Assembly (NCBI GenBank): GCA_037447605.1
Contig: CM074805.1
Span: forward strand, 2,068,627 to 2,132,626
Direction: 5' to 3'
From: Zygnema circumcarinatum
Lineage: Eukaryota; Streptophyta; Zygnematophyceae; Zygnematales; Zygnemataceae
Length of the DNA stretch: 64,000 nt
Shown here: piece by piece, positions 1-12,200 of the stretch
Position numbering within the stretch: the stretch's first letter is position 1
Layout of the letters: each line of letters begins with the position of its first letter
Notes under the pieces: model-generated
Told to the model about the DNA's origin: nothing
The model's database searches: none
Seen by the model: the letters and a program-made list of their open reading frames with translations, nothing else
Program-made: the position numbers and the translations under genes

Positions 1-36
1 CCTCCCTCCCTCCCTCCCTCCCTCCCCTCCCCGCAG

Positions 37-3000
37 GCCTCGGCAACGCCGGCGAAGCCCTTGCCGCGGGCGCCCTGGTGCAGCGGCTGATCGGGCGGCG
101 CAGCCTCCCCGTGCAGACGGTGGACGGGTCCCTCAAGTTCCTGTGCATCTGCCCCCTCGCCTGCCTGGTCAGCTCCCTGGTCGGCTCGGTCACCCTCTGC
201 ATCTGGGCGGTCGCCCGCTGGGAGGCCTTCTCCACGGTCTGGTTCACCTGGTGGCTCGGGGACTTCTCGGGCATGTTCACGGTCGCGCCCGCCATCATGG
301 CGGTCTGCCACAGCCCCCCCCGCCGGGAGAGGGAGAGGGAGGGCAGTGGGCGGCAGTGGGGGAGGGTGCGGCTCTACCTCGAGCTCGTCTTCCTCTTCTG
401 CTCGCTTGCGGGGCTCTGCACGCTCATATTCGGAGGCACGCTCGCCACGCGCTATGTGGTCTCGCTGCCGTACATGGTCATGCCCATGATCATATGGGTG
501 GCATTCCGCTTCAACAGGTGAGGGGAGGGGGAGGGGATGGGGGAGGAAGGGGGAGGAGGAGGAAAGGGGTGAAGGTGGAGAGGATGGCGGGAGGGAAGGG
601 AAGGGAAGGGAAGGGTGTGTAGGGATTTTTGCAGTTTTTAGGGTTGTGGTGCTGTGGCGGTGCAGGAGAGGTCTCCCCATGGCCATTCTCGTTGTCACAG
701 GGGCGGCCATGTGGGGAGCCTGCCAAGAAGTGGGGCCCTTCCACCGCATTGAGCTCAACGAGTCTCTCCTGCAGGTGGGCTTAAGCGTTTCCTCGCTTGT
801 GCGCCTTGAGTCCTTAGGCAGAGTAAAAAGGATGCAGGAGGTGGGAAGGGGCTGGGTAGCTCACAGCCATGGCTGCTGGAGCCTGCAGGTACAGCTGTTC
901 AACTCAGTGGTGGCCATGATGGGTACTCTCCTTGCAGCGGCGGTGCGGGAGAGGAAGGACTCTCTAGACGCTCTCAATGCTCTCAATTGGTGAGCCCCCA
1001 ATCGCTTTACAAGGCTCAAGGAGCCGGAGACTCTTTCTCTCTCTCTGACTCCTGCTACACGCACGGAACGCTGCTTCTCCTCCCCTAGCCATGGCGACTG
1101 AATAAGGACCGCTAGAACCCTCCCTAATTGCCAAGGATAAAAAGACATAAAAATGAAAACCGGAGTGCTGATCTCTACTCCTCTATGCATGCGATTGCTC
1201 TCCTCCTCCTCCTCCTCCTCCCCCGCCGCGCTGTGCCAATACTCTCCCCTCCTCCCGGCGGGTGCAGCACTCTGGAGCAGCGCGTGGCTGAGCGCACCAC
1301 GGAGCTGCGCGCGCTGAACCAGAAGCTGATGAAGTCCCAGGAGGCGGCCTGGGCGGCGAGCCAGGCCAAGAGCCAGTTCCTCGCGAGCATGAGCCACGAG
1401 ATCCGCACGCCCATCCACGGCATCCTCGGCATGGCGGACCTCACGCTCGACTCCCAGATCACCACCCAGCAGCGGGAGCAGCTCGAAACCGTCACGCAGT
1501 CGGCCAACCATCTTGTACCCCTCCCTCCCTCCCTCCCCCCTCCCTCTCCCCCCTCTGTCTCCTCCCTCTGTCTCTTCCCTTTGTCTCGTCCTGACGGTGG
1601 GCAGCGGGCGGGCGGGCGGGCGGCGCAGCTGATGATCGTGAACGATATATTGGACATATCGAAGATCGAGGCGGGGAAGCTGGAGCTCGCGCGCGAGGCC
1701 TTCGCGGTGCGCGCGGTCCTCGCGGGGACCGTACGGATGCTCGCCGGCCGCGCGCGCCAGAAGGGCCTCGTCTGCCGGTGGCGCGCGGACCCCCCCGTGC
1801 CCCTAGCGCTCCAGGGGGACCCCGCGCGCCTGCGCCAGTGCCTGGTGGGTACACACCCCCCGGCTGGCTGGCTGGGTGCACACGGCAAGGAAGGAGGCTT
1901 TGTGGTTTGGATCAGGCACAGTTTCGAGAAGCAAATCTTGAGGACAGCTTGGGAACGCTGGTGGTCTGCAACGCAAAGTGGGGCACTGGACATGCTTCAT
2001 GACGAACTTTGCACACACGCGCTCACACACATGCAAAACTACGCAACTGAGGCCGGCCAGTGCCATGGCTGCACGCGGCTGATGACTCGTCAGTTGACCC
2101 GTCTTCCCCTTGCGTGGGATGCAGGTGAACCTGGTCGGCAACGCGGTAAAGTTCACCTCGCAGGGCTCTGTGGAGGTGGAGGTGACGGTAGAAACGGCGG
2201 AAGGAGTGGCCCGGCGGCTCCCTCCCTTGTGGAAAATGGACACAGAGGGAGGGAGCAAGCTGGGGGGGCCCTCCAAGGAGGCGCAGAGGGGCCTGGAGAC
2301 TGCGCCGGAGGGCGAAGCAGCGGCTCAAGAAGGGGATGGGGAGCCGCTCAAGGAGAGGGAGAGGGAGAGGGACGGGAGGGAGGAGAGGGACGGGGACGAC
2401 GTCATTCTTCTCTTTGCTGTTAAGGACACAGGGATAGGTGGGAACAAGCAGACCCTGCTCGTCTGTTTTGAGTCTATGTTTTACCGCATCACCGTCTGCT
2501 TGATCGCTCAAAACCGGCTCACATCTGAGTGGGCATTTCTGTTGGGCTGGTCTGCCACCTCCAGGTGTGCCTGCAGACAAGCTTCAGGTGATATTCAGAA
2601 GCTTTGAGCAAGCGGATGCTTCGATGACACGGATGTACGGTGGAACAGGTAGTTAAAATACTTTCCAAACAACGAGGAAAACATGTTATTTCTGCTGAGC
2701 TGGCGGTTGCACGTTGGTCAACTGAAAAAAAAACAAAAAAGTGAAAAAGGTTTCCAGTGTACAATGCGGTTTCCAAAAATCTTTTGAAGCGCTTGTACCC
2801 AGAACTCCACTTGTAAAGTACCCTTAGGACCTAAAGAAATCTAAATTTTCAGCTACCCACTTGCAGGTCTGGGCCTCAGCATTACCTCAAGGCTTGTTGA
2901 GATGATGGGCGGCCAAATCTGGGTAGAGAGTGAAGTTGGGAAGGGCTCTACCTTCTACTTCTCTGCTAAGTTAAGGCGTCCTCCGGGACCCTCTACCTGC

Positions 3001-5812
3001 ACCCTCCCAGAGGGAAGCTCTGACCACTCAGAGTGCTGCCCCTCAGAGTCCGCAAGACTGCCCGGCAGCTCCAAAAACTTAAACTCCTCTCAGACATCTG
3101 CAGGGGAAGTAGTAAGCCGTTCTGAAAACCCGTTATTGGAAAGCAGAAAGGGATTAGAGCAGGACGAGCCGGTAGGGAGGGGAGAGAGAGAGAGAGAGGG
3201 AGAGGGGGAGGGAGAGGGAGGGAGCCGTGCAGACGGCAGGAGTGGCAGTGGGGAGGGTCGAGTGGAGCAGACGGAGGAAGCCCAAGTTGCCGAGGAAAGC
3301 GTAGCTGCTCGTGCTCTAAATTTGCGACGCAGAACAAAGTCAACAGCTTCTTCGGAGAATGCGGAGTGGTTGGAGCAGCAGACGGCTTGGGACGCTCAGA
3401 CATGGCCCCCATTGTTCGCCAACTCCCAAGAAGGGCAGCAGCTGCACATACGGCGGTCGGCATCGACTGCAGCGGATATGAAGGCGGAAGTACAAAGGCT
3501 GAGAGAGAGAGAGATTGCCAAACTGAACAGCAGCAGTCGGAGGACACATTCCCGAGGACTGAGCTACCACTTTGGGCTTGGGAGGAAGCACCGGTTGGAG
3601 ACACAAGGCAGTATGGACTCCTACCTTGTGGATGAAGCGTTGCCAGCAAAGGGAGGCAGTGAGGCAGCTCCAAAGGTGAAACGCACGTTGCTGCAAAGTC
3701 TAAGGAGTATTCCGGGAAGGTTAGGGGGGAGGGATGGGAGTGCAGCCCAAAGTAGAAAATTACTTGAAGTCGAGCGAACGTCGTCCATACCAAACACCAT
3801 AGTAGAACCAAGATCGCTGCAGTCAGCCTCCCGGGTTGAGAGGACATCATCCCTTCCACATCCTCTTGTACTGAGCATGCTCGCATTGCAGGGCCCGTAT
3901 GCGGAACCACCGCCTGCTTCGACGAGTCCTCTCGTCTCAAAATCATCCTCACTACCAAATTCCTCAATGGAAACATCGCCCCAAATTCCACAACCTGTTG
4001 CCCAGGACCCCACCCCATTGCCTCTTCCTACTACTGAAAAGTGCTCAGAAGAGGAGCCCCTGCAGGAGCAGGCCCTGCCCCCCCCTCTCCCTCTCCCTCT
4101 CCCTCTCCCCCCCCCTCCCCCTCTCCATGTCCCGGAGCTCCGTTTCCTGCTCGCGGACGACTCCCCCGTGAACCAGATGGTGGCCTGCCGGTACCTGCGC
4201 AAGAGGGGCCTCGAGGTGGACGCGGTGGGGGACGGCGCGCAGGTCCTGCACAAGCTGGAGGAGAGGCCCGGGCTGTACACCCTCCTGCTGCTCGACATTC
4301 AGGTGCTGCGCAATGCCGGGGAATCAGAAGGGAGAGAGGGAAGGGGGGGGGGAGAGGGGAGAGGGGAGAGGGGAGAGGGGAGAGGGGGGGAGAGGGGAGA
4401 GGGGAGAGGGGAGAGGGGAGAGGGGAGAGGGGGGAGAGGGGGAGAGGGGAGAGGGGGAGAGGGGAGAGGGGAGAGGGGGAGAGGGGGAGAGGGGAGAGGG
4501 GAGAGGGGAGAGGGGAGAGGGGAGAGGGGAGAGGGGAGAGGGGAGAGGGGAGAGGGGGGGAGAGGGGGGGAGCGGAGGGGGAGGCTGGTTGTTTCGTAGG
4601 TTCTGCTGGCGTGATTCGTTCGTTGAGAGGGTTTTCAATCGTTCTTCTTCATGGTATATAGCGCTGTTCTAAGGGAAACTGGTTTCTGCCTGTTTCTCTG
4701 CTCTGTGTGTTGTTTGTCTTGCAGATGCCAATAATGGATGGTCTTGAAACCGTCAAAGCTATCCGTAAAAAGGAAAGGGAGACTGATCTATCTCATCTCC
4801 CCGTTATTGGTAAGCTTGCGCACCTCTGAAAATGGGAAACTTCCGAAAAAAAAATGATGTGCTACTCATGCACATCATCAATAGATTCTTTCTTTCCGCT
4901 CACTCGTGTCCTGCAGATGTTGATGTCCAACCCAAGTCCCATTTCCGCACTTTTAAAGGCTGTGTCTCCAGCATACAGGATGTCAGCTCGTCTTCGGCTG
5001 CCTATTACGAGGTCCCCTTTCATGTGTTGAAAATGGGCACAGGCGTGTGGCACTTATTTTCCGTATTCTGTCAGTTCTTCTTCTTGTGCTAATTGCCATG
5101 GCTCGGCGCTGAGCAGGTCTTACAGCCCACGCCGCAGATGCGTTCCGAGAGAAGTGCCTCACTGCCGGCATGGATGCCTATCTCTCTAAGGTCAGTCCAA
5201 GCACTCTCCGTCCTTCTCCTTCTCCTTCTCTTTCTCCTTCTCCTTCTCCTTCTCCTTCTCCTACTTCTCTATCATTCCTTTTGAAGCCCTTCTGTGTTGA
5301 GTTGTATTTGTTGCATCCGGTAAATTTTTCTAGGTCTTCAAAGTACGAACGACATAGTATCTTTCAATCGCACTTCTGAAATGTTTGGCATCTAACTCCA
5401 GAGTAGCTTATGACCTTGTCGAAGAGCAGGTAGTCCGATTAGTTTGGTGACATGAGTGGGCTTCAATGGATCTGAAAGTGAAAAATACTCCTGGAAACAC
5501 GTCTTAAATAAGTCATGTAGAGGATTCTGCCTTATAGAAGAGCGCAGGGGCCTGGAAGTGGCTGAAGGAGTGTTCGAAAGAAAAGGAGAAAACTGTTCTA
5601 TGTTTGTTTGCACTTCTTCCTTCCTCTGCACTGCAGGCGTCATATTTCAAAACCCTACTTTTTCCTGCTTGCTCTGTGACGCTGTGCAGCCGTTCTCCAT
5701 GGACCAGCTTCTGACTGCCATCCAGGGGGTGCTGGAGGAGTACGGCCGGAGCCTGCCCAGCACCGCCTTTCCACTGACCCCCCGGCCTGCAGGACGGGGG
5801 ACTGCTTCGTAA
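37..5812 (+). CDS. MASE1 hybrid sensor histidine kinase with C-terminal receiver domain (5' partial)
   Basis: This membrane sensor kinase autophosphorylates on histidine and passes the phosphate to its own receiver aspartate. Exons are 37-517, 666-774, 889-989, 1268-1514, 1629-1844, 2125-2437, 2565-2648, 2867-4302, 4725-4809, 5117-5190 and 5690-5812. All phases agree, giving about 1,089 residues; the start lies left of the window. Order of parts: hydrophobic MASE1 helices with the WWLGD signature; a short coiled linker; HisKA with H-box SMSHEIRTP; HATPase with N-box [10 protein letters not shown]1 VKDTGIG and G2 GGTGLGLS; a Ser/acid-rich linker of about 390 residues; a receiver with acidic pair ADDS, phosphoacceptor DIQMPIMDG, and the conserved Thr (GLTAHA) and Lys (LSKPF). 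About 60 acidic, low-complexity residues are inserted between the N-box and G1. All catalytic residues are intact. The signal it senses is unknown. Confidence 0.9.
4326..4582 (+). repeat. Purine-rich (GGGGAGA)n tract in kinase intron
   Basis: An almost pure G/A strand of about 250 bp, built from GGGGAGAGGGGAGA-like units, lies in the intron that splits the receiver domain between exons ending at 4302 and starting at 4725. Open frames across it on both strands are repeat artefacts (Glu/Gly/Arg on one strand, Pro/Leu/Ser on the other). Confidence 0.9.
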
Positions 5813-7361
5813 AAAAAATTAAGAATTTCGTAGCCCATTCTTTTTCTCTTCGGACTGAACCGCAACCATTGGTATAAAAGGACTTCACAGCACATGCATG
5901 TGATATTCTAAGCTAGAAGAAACCAGTGGGGTAAGCGTAGTTGCCCCATTGATTAAAGCCATGCGAAGCAGCGGGGTTTGATAGGCATTAGGCGAGCAAA
6001 CCTGCTGCAATTAGCGCTTAATAAAAAAAGCCTGCTTCAGAATGACGTGGAGCTAAGTTAGATACCGAGAGGCACGGGCGAAAGTGTTTTTTCACCTTGT
6101 GTTGAAGTCTTTACAGCGGCTGTTGGGACGCCAACTTGAAATTGCATTGGACCCTCCCTTCACCCCGACCAAGGCTTTCGCTTCATTGCGGGGGCTGAGC
6201 CCTTACAAGGCCAAGGCACATGTTTGCAGGGGAAAGGAGAAGGTGATTTGATCTGACAATGGCGAGGCCATCAAATGTACATGAACAAACTCAAAATGGA
6301 GAACCAAGGTGAGATAAAAAACGACTTAGGAGCGAAAGAGATTTGTGCGTAACTCGGCTTTTGGGCCTAACAGCACGGCACGGCTCAAGAAGCAGTCGCC
6401 AAGGTCTTTCGTTTTTTCGGAAGGTCTTCGAAAATCTGTTTCAATAAAGTCCAAGGCAGCATGCAGGACCTTGGAAACCGGGTCACCGGATGTTTCGTAA
6501 GCGCCACTCCATGGGGCTCACTGCCTGCCTGTACACGCGCTCCCTGCTGCGTTTCCATGCGTCACGGCGGTTTGTGGATTCAGTGCGGAGCTGATTGCTA
6601 TCCCCTTCATTTTGTATTCATGCCTCTGCAAGTATGAAATGTGATGGGAAGTTCTCGACAGCCTCGCGTCCACCCGTGTTCATGTCGAATACCTTTGATC
6701 GGTGGAATCTCCGGAGGTCGAAATACAAAGGCGGATAGTCTTTCGAATTTCAAACCAACGTGTTGCAACTCCTTATTTCGCTCGTGGTGGGAACCTTGCT
6801 ATGAAGGGTTTCTATTTTACTTGACGGAAGCCTCTAATCGCGCCTAATTCTTGAAAGGGAAGGCTGTCGCCATCGACTAGTTACTAAAGGAAAGTCAAAG
6901 CCGTCCACTAATTCCGAAAAAGCCATAGCCATAGACTAATTACTAACAGGAAAGCAGCAGCCGTCAACCGGTCAACTCTGGCTAACTAGAAAGTGACTAA
7001 ACACACACCACAAATCTTACTCACTCTAAGCCTCCTCATGTTTTAGTTTTAGCCATAATTTAGTTAGTCCGTCCCCCTGTTTAGGAGTGAGTTTTCTGCG
7101 TTAGTAAAAGCTCCAGTTAAGATTTTTTGGTCAACTCGTCCCAATTAGAATTCTTGGTGCATCTCGCAACAACGTCCGGTCTTTCCTCGACCAACTTGGC
7201 GCCCCCCACCTCCTCGTACTCCGTTGCACGATACGATACGCCATGAACGATACGATAGAATAGGATGCGATACGATACGATATGAAAACTATTTAACAAT
7301 ACGATAGGATACGAAAAGATACGATACGATAATATATAACGGTACGATACACGTCGGGCCC
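5813..7361. other. Intergenic region downstream of the kinase gene
   Basis: No gene is supported here. The region holds a copy of dispersed repeat family A (about 6243-6411). An ATACG/CGATA pentanucleotide-rich stretch lies at about 7225-7350, directly next to the foldback element. Small open frames have no splice context or recognisable motifs. Confidence 0.6.
6243..6411 (+). repeat. Dispersed repeat family A, copy 1
   Basis: It shares the core ATGGCGAGGCCATCAAATGT followed by ACATG-ACAAA, then a GGAACCA-G block, a 'GGACCTAAG'-like block (here diverged) and a terminal GAAGCAGTCGCCAAGGTC block. The same order occurs at about 24472-24715 (+), 19456-19675 (-) and 46646-46812 (-). This copy is diverged. 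It could be a SINE, a solo LTR fragment or a MITE; no coding capacity is seen. Confidence 0.65.
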
Positions 7362-8095
7362 TATGGCCCTTAATTAAGGGGGACGACTATTTACAGTGTC
7401 CTTTTTCTGAATGTAGTGTACGTTTTCGCCGGGCAGCAAAAAAAAGGATTTTTTTGGCGAAAAATGCTGTTTCATATTTTTCAGAATAGATACAGACCTT
7501 TTATCGTCGGATGTACGAACGGTGATTTGAAATGTACGAAGCGAGCGCGTCTTCAAGGTATAAGGGCGCAGCACGTGGAGCGACATGATTGGTCGCGGCA
7601 ACCTATGACGTGACAAGTATGTTTGGGACCGTGACGTGACGAAACGAGACGCGAAAAAAGTGGAGTCCGCGGACGGCAGTCGGAAATGGCGGGAATTAAA
7701 ACTGACAGAAAAAGTAGGGCACATAACGTAGCGTGTTTCAGGAAAAATCTGTCAGTTTTAATTCCCGCCATTTCCGACTGCCGTCCGCGGACTCCACTTT
7801 TTTCGCGTCTCGTTTCGTCATGTCACGGTCCCAAACATACTTGTCACGTCATAGGTTGCCGCGACCAATCATGTCGCTCCACGTGCTGCGCCCTTATACC
7901 TTGAAGACGCGCTCGCTTCGTACATTTCAAATCACCGTCCGTACATCCGACGATAAAAGGTCTGTATCTATTCTGAAAAGTATGAAACAGCATTTTTCGC
8001 CAAAAAAATCCTTTTTTTTGCTGCCCGGCGAAAACGTACACTACATTCAGAAAAAGGACACTGTAAATAGTCGTCCCCCTTAATTAAGGGCCATA
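7362..8095. mobile_element. Long foldback (inverted-repeat) element, about 732 bp
   Basis: Two arms of about 348 bp (7362-7709 and 7748-8095) are near-perfect reverse complements separated by a 38-nt spacer. Only a few substitutions differ across the arms, judged from the mirrored translations. The outer ends read TATGGCCCTTAATTAAGG at left and its complement at right, so the element can be framed by TA dinucleotides (7362-7363 and 8094-8095). That resembles a TA target-site duplication of Tc1/mariner-type or PIF-like non-autonomous elements. The arms contain a CACGTG box and a CCAAT box. There is no transposase. Open frames inside the arms mirror each other and are artefacts. Confidence 0.85.
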
Positions 8096-9214
8096 CTATG
8101 ACACGGTGGTGCGGTCCTGGCAGTTGGGAGGCTACCGCACTCGGCTTTCGTCGGAAGGAGGCTGCGGCCGAGGGAGGGAGAACGAGAGAGAGAGAGGGAG
8201 GCCGGAGGGTGTAGCCGCCCGCCCGCCGCCCTCCGCCCGCCCTTCACCTTCCTAGAGAGCCGCGGTTAGGGGGAAGGGGAGGCCGCCTCCTCCCTCGTCA
8301 TTCCTGACTCCTATGAGACGCGAGCAGCAGCAGGCGGCCTTCAAATGTGCGCACACCAAATCGCGCAACGGGTCGGATCAGTCCAACGCAAAACCGACGA
8401 TGCAAGGCTTTGAAGGGCTTGCTCTACATTTTCAACTTCTCAACATGTTTCCGCTGCAGACATGAGAAACGTCAGCAAAAAAAAGTCAGAAAAACTGTAA
8501 ACATGAAAACAGTTAAGTTTTATTTGAAGGAATTCCAGTCATGAAAATGACCAAGTTTTGGTGTTTTGACCAAGCGGCCACTTTCAATTTTTTAAATTAC
8601 ATGATAGTTTAATACCTAGAGTCCTCAGCTGTGGCCTTCTGATTTTCTCAACTGGTTCTCTGTTTGCAACCTGGGCTCAGCCTGGTCAACAATTCAACAC
8701 ATCCAATTGACGGCCGAGCGGTACAGTGTCGGTTATAAAATAAAACCCTCAACCCAAACTACAGCGGTTTGAAACCAGAAGGGGCAGGGGAAATGAAAAG
8801 CAGCCTTTCCAATTGTGGCATTCAGTCATTTCACTACAAGCTTTGGTTTCGGAAGAATGAAGGTATCAAAGTATTCGCATTAAGGAATTTATTCGTTTCT
8901 TAGTTGTCTCAATTTACGAATCCCATAACTTATTTCAATTCTGTACTACCGTCTCTGCAGGGTAGCTCTGCTGCTCTACAGCCCAGCCCGGCCCCCCACC
9001 AAACACACCCCCAAACCTCCGCCAGCAGAGCCCCTCCTTGCAAATGAATTGCTGCTGAAGCACTCCAATATGTGCCAGCAGGAGCACACCGGGAGACGAA
9101 CATCATCCCACTTTTCCCTACTCTATAAGACTGAAGTCATGCCATGCTATGGCCAGCACAGTCGACCAACCTCTGACTACATTTGCAGGTTACAGTACAC
9201 TCTACACTACATCT
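8096..9214. other. Intergenic region between convergent kinase and CIP7-like genes
   Basis: A short GA-rich/CCCGC-rich stretch (about 8165-8290) is followed by AT-rich sequence. No exon with flanking splice sites was recognised. The right part probably includes the 3' untranslated region of the minus-strand CIP7-like gene. Confidence 0.5.
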
Positions 9215-12200
9215 CTACTCTACACTCTCCGCCTCAACTGCAGCAGGTCCTGGATTAAGGATGCTCCTCGGGTCAGACGTGCGCCTTTTCCGGTTGGTTG
9301 AAGCCGCACCCTTCCTTCGAGAAGCAACCACAGACGCCTCCCGGTGGAGTGTGGCCGCAGTTGGGGAGAGGAGGCGGGAGGAGGGCGAGGACACTCCTCG
9401 GGGACTGGCCTTTACATTGACAGCGGTCTCAGGGGCATGGGTAGGGAAACTGCTGGCTGGAAGGGATTTGTGCATGTTTACAGACCTAGAGGCAAGAGGG
9501 GCGGAATCACGTGCTCCAGGACTGGGGCTGCGGGGTGTGGGAATGGACGGCAGGCTCGACCGCAGACGAGGGGAGGGAGAGCGGGCGGACGATCTTGAGA
9601 GGGAATCAGCGGAGTCAGAAGCGAGGGCACGAGAGCGAGCCACGGAGGAGGACCTTCCCGAGTCCAGGGGAGAATAGTTCAGCTCTTTACCGGTGTTGCG
9701 TAAAGGCTGATTCCTCGAAGGTGCACCGGAATCATCAGAGGTAGGCTTCTGCATCCCCACCTTCGACGCAATCCTCCCAAGCCGTCGTTGCTTGGCTTCC
9801 TCTTGCTTTTTCTTCTCTTCCTCCTGCACAAGGACATAAACCTTAGGAGACGACGTTAGAGCCAAGCGAGAAAAACCAGGGCAGTTAGATATGCAACAAT
9901 TCAGCAGTTCAAACCTCCTAGGTAAATTACAGTAAATAAAAAATAAAGACTATCAGCATATCAACATCCGACTGGATCAAGCCAACAAATGCTACGCATT
10001 GAATGTAGGACTGTAAGGGCTAGAGTGAGTTCCCCATTGACAAGATACAAGAAGAAAAGGATTGGGATTCTGCGTATTTCAGCACCCACTGTCAACCGGA
10101 TTAACTTTTCGTCTTAGCTAAGTTCTGGTAATTGTAGAACAAGCGACGCAACTTTTCTCTACGGAAACTGATGATGACTCTGGTAATTCGTGCCCTACAA
10201 AATGGCATCCCTGACCTTGCGTTTTGCTGCTTCCATTTGACGAATTCTCAGCCTTTCCTGTGCCCGCTGCTGTGCTTCAGCCACGATCGGATCCTCTGGG
10301 GCTCTCGTGCCATTCTCCCTCGACTTGTTCAATGCTCCGAGGGCAGACCCCCATGGCTTTGAAGCTCTGAGCCTGCCCTGCTTGCCTGGTGGGACCTCCA
10401 CATTTCGAGGTGCTTTACTCTCTTTCTGAGGCTCATCCAACACTCCCACATCTTCTATAACTTGCTCCACAGAGGCTTCTTGCACTTCTACCCAGTTCCC
10501 ATCATTGACGAAGTCATCGCTCGCGATTCTCCACCCGCTATCTGTGTCATTTTTAAGAGTACTCCAAGAGCCATCTTTTCCAGAAACATCCGCCCAATCA
10601 GGCTCCATCTCTTTTTCAAAGTCACTATGTTCATCACCATCTTTTGCTTGTGAATCTGGCCCATTGACCAACTGAAGAGTTGCTGCATTCTTGAATCGCG
10701 ACTCTGCTTCAAACAACAAATCTTCGGGCTCTCTGAGGTTATACCTCTTTTCCCTCTCTTCCAACAACTCCAAGTCGTTACTGAAAATAACAATCTCTGG
10801 CTCCTGATCATCATTTTCATCGAGGGAAGGCTTGTATGCTCCTGCGGTGACTCCAACTCCTATAGATGGCCCCCGAAATTCATCTTCAAGCAGGTCTGTT
10901 CGAGCCTGCATTCCGGAATGAACCTCCTGGTTGATCATATCCATGACGATATTCCTCTCTCCTAAACTGCTCCCAGAATATGCCTTCAGAGTCGCTTCAG
11001 GTCCCCGGAGCTCGTCCTCATGTAAAGACGAAGTTTTAACAGTCATGCCTTGCTCGCTCTCGAAAGCAGAAGCGTCTGCGGCATAACTTGAGGATTTTAA
11101 CATGCGAGGGAAAAGGTAGTCACCCTGCAAGTTAGATTCGCCCGTCACTCCGCTTTCAGACTCGGATGACGAATGTTCCGCACCATGATTGGGACCCCTA
11201 AAATCATCTTCCTGCATGGCTAGGCGAATCCGCTGCCTTTTTGGGCTGGTGTCGATCAGCAACAGCGATGGCTCTACCACGGGAAAGACAGAAATAGGTT
11301 TCAAAGGGGGGCTAGCATGCTCAGAATTTGTTAGCGGCCCCCTATACTCATCCTCCCAGAGATACGTTCGATGATTCTGAGAATTAGCTACTCGTCTGTG
11401 CTTCGGTTCAGTATAAAACAAGTCAGGCTCCTCAAAAATAGCGTGATCGTTGCATTCGCCTTCCTTTTCTGAAGCATCTTTTTCCTCGTCGGTAGGCCAT
11501 GCTTTCTTCACAAACTCACCTAACTTATCCTTATAGTGTTCACTGTTTGCATCGTCAAGATCGCTAACTCCTGAAGCACGCCGTCCAGTGGAGACATCTG
11601 CAATGGCATTAACTGTGTCATCGCTCTCATCTGGAATTGCACCCGTAGAAAACTTGCTTTTATCCCAGTCGCGACCCTCTGTCTGGAAAGGACTCTTGGC
11701 TCTGCTAATGGTCCTTCTGACAAGTCCGATCGGACTCAAGTCCCAAGTCCCGTGTCCTTCCCCACTTCCAGCTTCCTCAGAGTCGTAGTCAGGCTTTGCA
11801 TGTTGAAGGACAGAAATATCAGTAGCGGTTGCCCTCTTATTCTTGAAATGAACCGGCTCTCGAGAAGCTTGGTCTTGCATAACCAGTATCTTCTTGATCA
11901 CAACCACACGCCGTACAGCACCCGCTTTCCGGGTAGCTGCTCTCCATTTCTGTAGGGGCTTCTTGGAGCTCTTCGGTGGAGAGGGAGTGGTATACTTCTT
12001 CTCCGCAAGAACTTTTTTTTCCACAGGTGAAGGGACATGACTGACAGGCACTACTGGTTCATATACAGGCGCCTCGTGCTTAGGTTCTGGTAAGAACTCC
12101 TCAGGGTCAGTTTGTACTGCCATTGTGAGAGCAGGTAGCGAGGAACCTGCATAAAGCCAAACGCAACATAAAAAAACTATCAAACTCAGCAAACATGTAT

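Noticed and set aside
7374-8083. Matching 116-residue open frames on opposite strands
   Set aside because: They mirror each other because the DNA is an inverted repeat; there is no domain, and the frame ends at the element.
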